DNA from: Campylobacter concisus
GTDB taxonomy: Bacteria > Campylobacterota > Campylobacteria > Campylobacterales > Campylobacteraceae
Assembly: GCF_015679985.1 (NCBI RefSeq)
Contig: NZ_CP049239.1
Coordinates: forward strand, 1,612,001-1,676,000
Direction: 5' to 3'
Length of the DNA stretch: 64,000 bases
Positions 23,851-31,484 of the stretch are shown here, piece after piece. The translations under genes and the position numbers were made by a program. Position 1 is the first letter of the stretch. Each line of letters begins with the position of its first letter. The notes under the pieces were generated by a model. That model had not been told where the DNA came from. It did no database searches and saw nothing but the letters and a program-made list of their open reading frames with translations.

Positions 23851-24692
23851 GTATAAGAATAATGAGCCAAGTTTGGAATATGGAAATTGACGATAGCACT
23901 GCAAAACTGACGCTTATGGCTTTGGCTGACTTTTCAGACGATGAGGGCTATTGCTACCCTAGCTATGAAGTTTTAGCCAAAAAAATATCAAAATCAAAAA
24001 GGACAGCAATAAGAGCAGTTGAAAAGCTAACTGAACTTGGATTTTTACAAAAAGAAAAAAGAGAATTAAAAGATGGAACAAGCAGTGCAAATCTATACAA
24101 AATTTTAAGCGAAAAGGATAGGGTGACACAGACGCACCCTAGGGTGACAAACGAAAAAGAGAGGGTGACAGCTATGACACTACCTAGTGACACAGATGAC
24201 ACCCCTAGGGTGACAAGTATGACACCGTGTAGTGACAAGGGTGTCACCCCTATTAATATAACCACCAATAGAACCGTCAGTAGAACCATCAAAGAACCGT
24301 CAATTAACCCCCTACCCCCTGAGGGCGTTTCACTACCTGACTTCATCAATCCAAATCTTTGGCAAGAATATCTAGCTTACAAAAAAGAACGCAGGGAAAA
24401 ATTGACACAAAAGGGTATCGAGATGAAATTTAGCGAGTGGGCTAAGTGGGCGAACGATGGTATAGACGTAAACGCCTGCATACGTGAAGCTATGGCAAAC
24501 GAGTGGCAAGGGGTGTTTAGGCCCAAGACGCAAGGGGGTAGTGGGCGCAACGTGCCGAACAATGCCGCAACAAATCCACACGGACTAAATCAAGGCACGC
24601 TCAACACAATGCGAGCTTTTAGAGAATTTGAAGCCCAGCTAATAGCTAGCGGTCAAGGTCACAGAGTAGGAGGAAATTATGACGACAAATGA
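23847..24692 (+). CDS. Phage replication initiator-like protein with an N-terminal HTH
   Basis: A 281-aa protein. The N-terminal winged helix (about residues 1-85) contains STAKLTLMALADFSDDEGYCYPSYEVLAKKISKSKRTAIRAVEKL, which is typical of phage replisome organisers. The middle (about 90-150) is low-complexity and Thr-rich with repeated RVT words. The DNA encoding that segment is an array of GGGTGACA repeats (see 24121-24249). The C-terminal part (FINPNLWQEYLAYKKERREKL...) resembles DnaD/O-type proteins. An origin located inside the initiator gene is the lambda O arrangement. The downstream gene may be the helicase loader. Confidence 0.78.
   Translation: MSIRIMSQVWNMEIDDSTAKLTLMALADFSDDEGYCYPSYEVLAKKISKSKRTAIRAVEKLTELGFLQKEKRELKDGTSSANLYKILSEKDRVTQTHPRVTNEKERVTAMTLPSDTDDTPRVTSMTPCSDKGVTPINITTNRTVSRTIKEPSINPLPPEGVSLPDFINPNLWQEYLAYKKERREKLTQKGIEMKFSEWAKWANDGIDVNACIREAMANEWQGVFRPKTQGGSGRNVPNNAATNPHGLNQGTLNTMRAFREFEAQLIASGQGHRVGGNYDDK
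24121..24249 (+). repeat. Iteron array inside the replication gene, candidate phage origin
   Basis: GGGTGACA occurs at 24121-24128, 24142-24149, 24163-24170 and 24208-24215. Related TGACAC/GTGACA words occur near 24175, 24187, 24197, 24220 and 24232. An inverted GTGTCACCC lies at 24241-24249. The first three full copies are spaced 21 bp apart. An AT-rich stretch follows immediately (TATTAATATAACCACC, 24251 onward), which is the usual place for initial unwinding. Confidence 0.75.
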
Positions 24693-25305
24693 GTTTTATG
24701 ACGTATTTATGCCGATAGTCGAATACTACAAGGCTGATCTTAGCCCAGCGGTTATCGCACTTTATTTCGAGGACTTAATGGACTACGAGGCGAACGAATT
24801 AGCCGCGGCGCTAAAACTAGTTAGGCAAACGCGAAAATATCCTACGATGCCTACGTCGGCGGAAATTTTAGAAGCGCTTAACGGAGACGAGGGCGACAAA
24901 GCGCAAAAAGCGTTAGACGAGCTAGCTTACGCGATAAGACGCTACGGACCTTATCGTAGCGTGTGCTTTAAAGACGGAGCGATAATGTCAGTAGTGCGTG
25001 CTAGGGGTGGCTGGGTAAAGGTTTGCAACTTAGAAGGGCAAGACTGGGAGAATTTTAAAAAGTGGGACTTCGCCAAGCTTTACAAAATTTACGCGAAAAC
25101 CCCGCAAATTTGTCCTGATTATCTTATCGGCGAGAGCGAGGCGAATAATGGCTTCAACGGCGTAGGTGGAAACGAGCCAGTATATTTTATCGGCGGAGAT
25201 AACGACGGCAAATTTATGGAGGTGGCTAAATTTAAAGCCCTAACTGAGCAAAAATCACCTATTAAGGCGATATTAACGGGCGCGATAAAAAGGATTGGGG
25301 CGTGA
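24679..25305 (+). CDS. Replication accessory protein (DUF6475-like), possible helicase loader
   Basis: A 208-aa protein. The N-terminal half, FYDVFMPIVEYYKADLSPAVIALYFEDLMDYEANELAAALKLVRQTRKYPTMP, resembles the small phage family in which an N-terminal helical domain is shared with helicase loaders. It overlaps the initiator gene by 14 bases. No ATPase motif is present, so loading would be by a lambda P-like route if at all. The role is inferred from position. Confidence 0.65.
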   Translation: MTTNEFYDVFMPIVEYYKADLSPAVIALYFEDLMDYEANELAAALKLVRQTRKYPTMPTSAEILEALNGDEGDKAQKALDELAYAIRRYGPYRSVCFKDGAIMSVVRARGGWVKVCNLEGQDWENFKKWDFAKLYKIYAKTPQICPDYLIGESEANNGFNGVGGNEPVYFIGGDNDGKFMEVAKFKALTEQKSPIKAILTGAIKRIGA

Positions 25306-25306
25306 G

Positions 25307-25489
25307 ATGAAAGCCGTATATATCACAATAACCGAAAGCGGAGCTAGCATAATCGCAAAGGTAGCGGATGAAAACAAAAAGATACTTGATAGCTTTGAGA
25401 TAAGTCGTAAAGACGCAAGCGGCGTGCTTGAAGTAATGAGAAAGTGGAATGAGAAGCACAAGGACGACGAAACAAGGGGGCTATTTTGA
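25307..25489 (+). CDS. Small hypothetical phage protein (60 aa)
   Basis: The ATG at 25307 overlaps the stop of the upstream gene. KAVYITITESGASIIAKVADENKKILDSFEIS has alternating strand-like character. Its 3' end overlaps the next gene's TTG start. Unknown function. Confidence 0.6.
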   Translation: MKAVYITITESGASIIAKVADENKKILDSFEISRKDASGVLEVMRKWNEKHKDDETRGLF

Positions 25490-25746
25490 GATTGACAAGA
25501 AGCGAGAATAGAGCCTATCAGCTAAGACTGCTTGAAGCATACCCACTTTGCCAAATATGCGAGGAACAACAAAGCATAGAGTGTCACCATGTAAGATATG
25601 GCAGATTTGGAGCAGATAAGGACGACAGCAAGCAAATAGCCGTTTGTAGAGAGTGTCATCAATGGTGTCACGCGCACAAACACGAGAGTATAGAAAAATA
25701 TGAGGAGGTAGCAGATGAAAATTGGCAACGTTTCGGCGATTGTTAG
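25486..25746 (+). CDS. HNH-type endonuclease-like protein
   Basis: An 86-aa protein with a TTG start overlapping the previous stop; AAGGGGG lies at good spacing. Zinc and nuclease residues: CQIC (about 22-25), ECHHVRYGRFG, and CRECHQWCHAHKH. This is the C-x-x-C / H-H / C-x-x-C-H pattern of HNH nucleases. HNH proteins near phage terminase genes often assist packaging; here the gene lies about 2 kb upstream of the terminase. Confidence 0.72.
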   Translation: MRLTRSENRAYQLRLLEAYPLCQICEEQQSIECHHVRYGRFGADKDDSKQIAVCRECHQWCHAHKHESIEKYEEVADENWQRFGDC

Positions 25747-26095
25747 AAACAAATACCACAACAGAAAGACTAAAGGCTTTGATAGTGCTAAAGAGTGGCG
25801 CAGAAACCAAGAACTAGAAGCCTTACAAAGAGCTGGAGAGATAAGCGAACTAAACCGCCAAGTGCCTTTTGTGCTTATGCCTAGCTACACCATAGCAGAC
25901 GAAACAACAAGACAAGGTTTTAGGACTGTGCGCGAGATTAGATATATAGCGGATTTTACTTATCGTCTTAAAGATGGTACACGCATCATTGAGGACGTAA
26001 AAGGAATGCAAACGGACGTTTTCAAAATAAAGCGAAAACTACTAGAGAGAAAAATAGCCCTTGGAGTGATAGAGGGCGAGTTTAGGATTTATTAG
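25715..26095 (+). CDS. DUF1064 family nuclease-like protein
   Basis: A 126-aa protein of the DUF1064 family: NKYHNRKTKGFDSAKEWRRNQELEALQRAGEISELNRQV, REIRYIADFTYRLKDGTRIIEDVKGMQT, and FKIKRKLLERKI. The A-D-F ... V-E/D-D-x-K pattern is a PD-(D/E)XK-type active site, as in VRR-NUC and T7 endonuclease I-like folds. It is probably a Holliday-junction or branched-DNA nuclease serving phage replication. It overlaps the HNH gene by 32 bases. Confidence 0.82.
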   Translation: MKIGNVSAIVRNKYHNRKTKGFDSAKEWRRNQELEALQRAGEISELNRQVPFVLMPSYTIADETTRQGFRTVREIRYIADFTYRLKDGTRIIEDVKGMQTDVFKIKRKLLERKIALGVIEGEFRIY

Positions 26096-26099
26096 ATAA

Positions 26100-26459
26100 A
26101 TGGATTTGCCTAATTTAAAACATTTAGACGTATTTTATGCCGTGCTCGATAAATTTTACCCAGACTGGGAAAAGAGAGAGGACCATTATTATTTAACGGA
26201 AATTTCGTTTTTAATAAGGGAGGTATTAAATAGCCCTTATACGGACGAAACCGTTATTAATAATCTAAGAGTAAGCGAGGTAAAAAAATACCAAGCTGAA
26301 CTTAACACGCTATTAAATACGCCTAAAGAATTTTTAGATTGGGTATTAAAACATAGAATGACAGCAAGTAGGCGTAAGATGTGCCAAAGTAAATATTTAA
26401 TCACAAAGCCTAAACGCAAATACAAAAAGAAAAAATATCAACAACTGACTTTATTTTAA
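26100..26459 (+). CDS. Small basic protein ending in a sliding-clamp binding motif
   Basis: A 119-aa protein. The N-terminal 80 residues are helical and unassigned. The C-terminus is very basic (KPKRKYKKKKY) and ends exactly in QQLTLF. That matches the bacterial beta-clamp binding consensus Q-L-x-L-F at a free C-terminus, where it is usually functional. Located between a nuclease and a methyltransferase gene in the replication region, it may recruit or hijack the host beta clamp. Confidence 0.65.
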   Translation: MDLPNLKHLDVFYAVLDKFYPDWEKREDHYYLTEISFLIREVLNSPYTDETVINNLRVSEVKKYQAELNTLLNTPKEFLDWVLKHRMTASRRKMCQSKYLITKPKRKYKKKKYQQLTLF

Positions 26460-26467
26460 GGGTAGAA

Positions 26468-27679
26468 ATGGAAATAAAATATAAAAAAATAGGCGAACTT
26501 ACGCCATACATAAATAACGCTAGAACGCATAGCGACGAGCAGGTAGATCAGATAGTGGCTAGTATAAAAGAGTTTGGCTTTACTAACCCATTATTGATTG
26601 ACGAAAAGGGCGAGATAATAGCGGGGCACGGACGGCTGGCGGCGGCAAAAAAACTAAATATGGGCGAAGTGCCGACTATTGAGCTAAAAGGGCTAAGCGA
26701 AGCACAAAAACGGGCTTATGTGATAGCGGATAACAAGTTAGCCTTAAACGCAGGTTGGGATGAGGATTTATTAAAAGCGGAGCTAGAAGCGTTACAAAAT
26801 TTAGATTTTGATTTAGAGTTTGCGGGGTTTAGTGAGGACGAGCTAGAAGAGATGGGCTTATTGGGTGACGGAATAGAGATAAATACCGACAAAGCAGACG
26901 ATGTGCCAGAGATTGAGGAACACCCTATTATAAAACAAGGCGATTTGATAGAGCTTGGGCATAATTATCAACATAGACTTTTATGCGGGGATAGCACAGA
27001 TGAGGCAAGTGTTAATAAATTAATGAATGGCAAAAAAGCAGATATGGTTTTTACTGATCCTCCATACGGCGTTGGTTATCAAGGGATAAAAAATGATGAG
27101 CCAGAGCAACTAGAAAGATTATTAACAAAGGCTTTTTCAAATTACGCTACATTTACAAAACAAGGCGCACCAATTTATGTTTTTCATAGCGACAGAATGG
27201 CACATATTTTTCATAACGTATTTAGGGATTTTTGTCATTTTTCATCAATGATTATTTGGAAAAAACCGGTACTAGTGTTAAGTCAAACCGACTATCAATC
27301 AATACACGAACCTTGTATGTATGGATGGCTAAAAGGCGGAACACACAAATGGAACGGCGACAGGAAGCAAATTTCAGTGTGGGAATACACACCTAAGAAG
27401 TACAATAAGCATACAACCCCAAAGCCAGTAGAGATGATAGAAAAAGCAATTTTTAATAGTAGTAAAACAAAACAAATTGTATTAGATTTATTTTTAGGTA
27501 GCGGATCAACAATGATAGCTTGTGAAAACCTATCAAGGCAATGCTATGGTATGGAACTAGACGAGAAATATGCCCAAGCAATAGTTCAGAGATATGTAGA
27601 TTATACAAACAACCCAAAAATAAAGATAAATGGCAAAGAGGTTGATTGGTACGAGTACAAGGAAGCAGCAAATGGCTAA
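26468..27679 (+). CDS. ParB-domain DNA methyltransferase
   Basis: A 403-aa fusion. Residues about 1-100 form a ParB/Srx-like domain (LTPYINNARTHSDEQVDQIVASIKEFGF, EIIAGHGRLAAAKKL). The rest is an N4/N6 amino-methyltransferase: DMVFTDPPYGVGY is catalytic motif IV (DPPY), and VLDLFLGSGSTMIACENL is SAM motif I. Motif IV precedes motif I, which is beta-class order. Such fusions are frequent in phages just before the terminase genes. They are thought to modify phage DNA, giving protection from host restriction. Confidence 0.9.
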   Translation: MEIKYKKIGELTPYINNARTHSDEQVDQIVASIKEFGFTNPLLIDEKGEIIAGHGRLAAAKKLNMGEVPTIELKGLSEAQKRAYVIADNKLALNAGWDEDLLKAELEALQNLDFDLEFAGFSEDELEEMGLLGDGIEINTDKADDVPEIEEHPIIKQGDLIELGHNYQHRLLCGDSTDEASVNKLMNGKKADMVFTDPPYGVGYQGIKNDEPEQLERLLTKAFSNYATFTKQGAPIYVFHSDRMAHIFHNVFRDFCHFSSMIIWKKPVLVLSQTDYQSIHEPCMYGWLKGGTHKWNGDRKQISVWEYTPKKYNKHTTPKPVEMIEKAIFNSSKTKQIVLDLFLGSGSTMIACENLSRQCYGMELDEKYAQAIVQRYVDYTNNPKIKINGKEVDWYEYKEAANG

Positions 27680-28181
27680 ACCATTACCGCCATACAAATG
27701 GGACGAAATAAAAGCCGATTTTGAGGCAGGGATGAGCCAAGCCGAGCTAAGAAAAAAATATAATATTTCAGCTGGCACGTTAGGAAGCAAAATAAAGCGG
27801 GCGGGGTGGGTGCTTTCGCACGAGCAAAAAGCGGCTCTAACAGAGTTTCAAGAAGCAAGTGCGAAAGTGTGCGAAAGCTTTCGCAATGCCAACGAAACGC
27901 AAAAAAAAGAGATGATCGAGCAGGTGAATATTGCGCTAGAAAATAATGCCATAGTCTCTAATAACCGCAAAATAGCAAAGGCATTCCAATCGCTAATTGT
28001 GCGAGGGATAAGCGACAAACGCTACGCAACGCCGACCGAGATCAAGCAAGGCACTAGCGCGTTAAAAGACCTAGAGGCTATCGCTAACCCACAAAGCAAC
28101 AAAATAGAGATTAACAACACCAACGCACAGCAAAACGAAGTAACCGAAATTAGGCGAACAATAGTAAAGTTGGATAAATGA
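27672..28181 (+). CDS. Terminase small subunit-like protein
   Basis: A 169-aa protein starting at ATG 27672, overlapping the methyltransferase end. The N-terminal helix-turn-helix (WDEIKADFEAGMSQAELRKKYNISAGTLGSKIKRAGW) is the type used by small terminases to recognise the packaging site. The C-terminal helical part, ending in a polar tail, overlaps the large terminase start. Assigned from HTH, size and position. Confidence 0.78.
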   Translation: MAKPLPPYKWDEIKADFEAGMSQAELRKKYNISAGTLGSKIKRAGWVLSHEQKAALTEFQEASAKVCESFRNANETQKKEMIEQVNIALENNAIVSNNRKIAKAFQSLIVRGISDKRYATPTEIKQGTSALKDLEAIANPQSNKIEINNTNAQQNEVTEIRRTIVKLDK

Positions 28182-29398
28182 TAATTGATTTAAACACTGC
28201 CCCTATATTCGAGCCGCTATTAGAAAGCAAAAGATACAAAGGGGCTAAGGGCGGACGTGGTAGTGGTAAAAGCCATTTTTTCGCTGAGTGTATAATCGAA
28301 ACAATGCTAATTAACCCAAATGCTAGAATTGTTTGTATAAGAGAGATACAACGATCGTTAAAATTTTCATCAAAAGCTCTAATTGAAAGTAAAATAAATA
28401 GTTTAGGGGTAAGTGAATATTTTGAGATAACACTAACCGAGATCAGAGCTAAGCGTGGCAATGGGTTAATAATTTTTCAAGGCATGCAAGATCATACAGC
28501 CGATAGTATAAAATCACTAGAGGGCTTTGATATTGCGTGGGTAGAGGAAGCACAAAACCTAAGCAAGCGAAGCCTAGAGCTTTTACGTCCGACTATACGC
28601 AAGGAAAGTTCAGAGCTTTGGTTTAGCTGGAACCCTGAAAACGAAACGGACGCAGTGGATAGCTTTTTTAAACAAATGCAAGAGAATGGTGCGACGGACT
28701 TTGTTTTAATTACGGCAAATTTTAGTGATAACCCATTTTTGCCAACCGAACTATTTAACGAGCAAGAATACGATCGTAGGTATAATCCCAGCACCTACGA
28801 GCATATTTGGCTAGGGGGCTACAACACAAAGAGCGACGCACTTATTTTCAAAGGCAAATTTAGAGTAGAAAATTTTAGCACTGATGGGCTAGGAAATCCT
28901 TATCACGGCTTAGACTTCGGCTTTGCTAACGACCCAACGGCTGCGATAAGGTGTTATATACACGACCGCAAACTTTATATAAGCCACGAAGCCGGAGCGG
29001 TAGGGTTAGAGCTTGATTATACAGCGGAGTTTTTAAAAGAGCGTATCGAAAATATACATAAATATGTAATAAGAGCCGACAACGCACGCCCTGAAAGTAT
29101 AAGCTATTTAAAAAGACACGGACTAAGTATGATAACGCCAACAATAAAAGGTAAAGGCAGCATAGAGGACGGCATAGAATTTATACGTAGCTTTGAGACG
29201 ATCATAATACACGAGCGTTGCGTAGAAACGGCACGAGAATTTAGACTATACAGCTACAAAACCGATCCACACAGCGGTGATATATTGCCTCAAATACTAG
29301 ATGAAAATAACCACTACATAGACGCATTACGTTACGCCTTAGAGCCATTAATAAAAAGCAAAACAACAATTTGGGGACACATCACAAGCCGAAGCTAA
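28178..29398 (+). CDS. terL: Terminase large subunit (PBSX type)
   Basis: A 406-aa packaging ATPase and nuclease. Walker A is GGRGSGKSHF (about residues 27-36), and Walker B is FDIAWVEEAQNLSKRS. The C-terminal RNase H-like nuclease has GLDFGFANDPTAAIRC, RADNARPESISYLKRHG and NHYIDALRYALEP with the metal-binding acids. It cleaves concatemers and pumps DNA into the prohead through the portal encoded next. Confidence 0.95.
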   Translation: MIIDLNTAPIFEPLLESKRYKGAKGGRGSGKSHFFAECIIETMLINPNARIVCIREIQRSLKFSSKALIESKINSLGVSEYFEITLTEIRAKRGNGLIIFQGMQDHTADSIKSLEGFDIAWVEEAQNLSKRSLELLRPTIRKESSELWFSWNPENETDAVDSFFKQMQENGATDFVLITANFSDNPFLPTELFNEQEYDRRYNPSTYEHIWLGGYNTKSDALIFKGKFRVENFSTDGLGNPYHGLDFGFANDPTAAIRCYIHDRKLYISHEAGAVGLELDYTAEFLKERIENIHKYVIRADNARPESISYLKRHGLSMITPTIKGKGSIEDGIEFIRSFETIIIHERCVETAREFRLYSYKTDPHSGDILPQILDENNHYIDALRYALEPLIKSKTTIWGHITSRS

Positions 29399-29443
29399 CG
29401 CCCAAAAACGCCTTATTATTAATCAAAAATAAAAGGCGGAATA

Positions 29444-30679
29444 ATGGGACAAAAAATAACCGATAGCTTAGAAAACCTAGTAACTAAAATGGGGCAAATG
29501 ACGGCAAATAGAGATTATACGCCGTTAATAGTCACAAACACACAGCTTTTAAACGCTTACAACAACGGCTGGATAGCTAAACGCTACATTAAAAAGACAA
29601 TAGGCGATATGCTAAAAATGGGGCGTGAAATCGACTGGGACGATATAGACGAGGAACGCAAAAAAGAGTATTACGACGCTTGTAATAAGCTAGAGATAGA
29701 CGGCGTTATTAAAGATCTGCTTTTTAACGTTTTGCTTTATGGCGAAGCGGCGATTTTAGCCGTAACAGACGCAAGCGAGGAAACCTATCAACTCCCATTA
29801 ATGCCAAATGAAACAATTAAACAATTTATCGTATTTGGCAAGGGCGAATTTAAAGCAAGAAACGCAGAGCATAAATTTAACCGACCCAGCCTTTATGATG
29901 TAAAGGGCGTTAAAACACACGTTAGCCGTCTTTGTATAGTGCAAGGGGGAATAAAGAGCTATGGCATAAAGCAGCGTGAAAGCATAAGCGATATAGCCAC
30001 CGCCCTTGATGTGATAAAGATGTTTGACACTATCACGCTAAGCGTTAGCGACTTGATAGAGGAGTGCAAAATAGATGTATACAAAATGGATGGGTATAAC
30101 GAGCAAATAGCGACTGGTAATGAGAGCGAGATACTAAAACGGCTAAGACTAATAAACGAAGCCAAAAGCTACACTAACGCAATCGCTATGGATATGAAAG
30201 ACGACTATTTAACAAAGGAAAATAACCTAACTGGTATAGCCGAGCTTTGGAGCAAGAGCTGTATTGTGGTAGCTGGAGCATTAAACCGCCCTATTAGCAT
30301 ACTATTCGGCGAGGGGGCAGGCGGTTTTAGTAGTGGCGAGGAGGATAATCGAGCATATTATGAAACGATAAACGAATTACAAAACACACTATTACGCCCA
30401 GTTTATGACTTCATCGATCCATTTATATTAGGCGAAACCCTAGAATACGATTTTTACAGCATAGACAGCCTAAACGATAAAGAAAAAGCTGAAATTTTAA
30501 ACGTAAAAAGCACAGCCCTTGGAAATTTGCTAGACAAGGGCGTAATAACCGAAGCGATAATTTTAAAAGAGCTAAAAGATGAGGGCTTGATTAAGAACAT
30601 AAGCGCCGAGGATATAAACGAAGCCGAGCTTTTAGCCCAAAAGTTAGACGAGCCAGCCGATGAAACCGACCTTATCTGA
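29444..30679 (+). CDS. Phage portal protein (DUF1073 type)
   Basis: A 411-aa protein similar to the DUF1073 group: YTPLIVTNTQLLNAYNNGWIAKRYIKKTIGDMLKMGREID, LLYGEAAILAVTDASE, and RPISILFGEGAGGFSSGEEDNRAYYETINELQ. This last motif resembles G-E-G-x-x-S-x-x-x-x-D-x-x-x-Y in other portals. It forms the dodecameric channel at the capsid vertex. It is followed by a head-morphogenesis gene with a 20-base overlap. A short inverted repeat (CGCCTT/AAGGCG, about 29409-29437) lies just upstream. Confidence 0.88.
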   Translation: MGQKITDSLENLVTKMGQMTANRDYTPLIVTNTQLLNAYNNGWIAKRYIKKTIGDMLKMGREIDWDDIDEERKKEYYDACNKLEIDGVIKDLLFNVLLYGEAAILAVTDASEETYQLPLMPNETIKQFIVFGKGEFKARNAEHKFNRPSLYDVKGVKTHVSRLCIVQGGIKSYGIKQRESISDIATALDVIKMFDTITLSVSDLIEECKIDVYKMDGYNEQIATGNESEILKRLRLINEAKSYTNAIAMDMKDDYLTKENNLTGIAELWSKSCIVVAGALNRPISILFGEGAGGFSSGEEDNRAYYETINELQNTLLRPVYDFIDPFILGETLEYDFYSIDSLNDKEKAEILNVKSTALGNLLDKGVITEAIILKELKDEGLIKNISAEDINEAELLAQKLDEPADETDLI

Positions 30680-31484
30680 GCTATTTAGCAAGAAACGTAA
30701 TAAAGAGTTTAAACCAGTGCAGCCTAGCAAGCGTGCAGAGGTTAAATATCGTAACGCCTTATTATTACTAATAGCCTCTTTAAAAACGGCGCTATTAAAA
30801 AGGCTTAGAGCGTTTTTGCTGGGTAACCCTAGCGACGCCGAAATAATAGAACACACAACCCAAATACTAGACGGATTACGAAAAGCCGACACATTAGACT
30901 ACGCCAAAAAATTAAGCCGAGGTGTGGTTGGTGCAGTAAATGAAACAAACAAAGAGCGACTAATCCAAAACGTGCAAAAAGGCACAGATATAGACCTAAC
31001 CCCGCTTGTAGGCGATACCGCCGTAAAAGCAAAACTAGACGAATACGTAGCCAAAAATGTGAGCTTGATAACCTCGGTAAAAAATGACTATCTAAGCGAC
31101 GTGGAAAAAGCAATAAGAGAGAGCTATTTAAAAAATGGCAGGGCTGAAAATTTAGCCACGATCATACACGAACGCACGGGCGTAAGTAAAAGCAGGGCTA
31201 GGCTAATAGCTAGAGATCAGACAGCAAAAATAAACGCCGAGCTAGACCAAGAACGCATGCAAAATCTAGGCGTAAAGCTTTATATTTGGCAAACGGCTAA
31301 AGATGAAAGGGTAAGGCACACGCACGCAAATATGCAAGGCGTGCTATGTCGCTTTGATGATGATAGCGTATATAGCAAGGACGGCGGCAAAACGTGGATA
31401 AAACGAGAAGCGGACAAGCCGAAATGCAAGCCTGGCGTTGATATACAATGTCGATGTTTTGCAAAAGCGATTTTAGGGGCATAA
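30660..31484 (+). CDS. Head morphogenesis protein (SPP1 gp7 / Mu gpF-like)
   Basis: A 274-aa protein whose C-terminal half is the characteristic minor-head domain: KSRARLIARDQTAKINAELDQERMQNLGVKLYIWQTAKDERVRHTHANMQGVLCRFDD, then a CKPGVDIQCRCFAKAIL tail with paired cysteines. Such proteins are internal minor capsid components, sometimes with DNA binding. It follows the portal gene in the normal order. Confidence 0.92.
   Translation: MKPTLSELFSKKRNKEFKPVQPSKRAEVKYRNALLLLIASLKTALLKRLRAFLLGNPSDAEIIEHTTQILDGLRKADTLDYAKKLSRGVVGAVNETNKERLIQNVQKGTDIDLTPLVGDTAVKAKLDEYVAKNVSLITSVKNDYLSDVEKAIRESYLKNGRAENLATIIHERTGVSKSRARLIARDQTAKINAELDQERMQNLGVKLYIWQTAKDERVRHTHANMQGVLCRFDDDSVYSKDGGKTWIKREADKPKCKPGVDIQCRCFAKAILGA

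Noticed and set aside
29409-29437. CGCCTT/AAGGCG inverted repeat as a terminator before the portal gene
   Set aside because: The stem is short and interrupted, no U-run follows, and the late genes continue across it. It may be an mRNA hairpin only.
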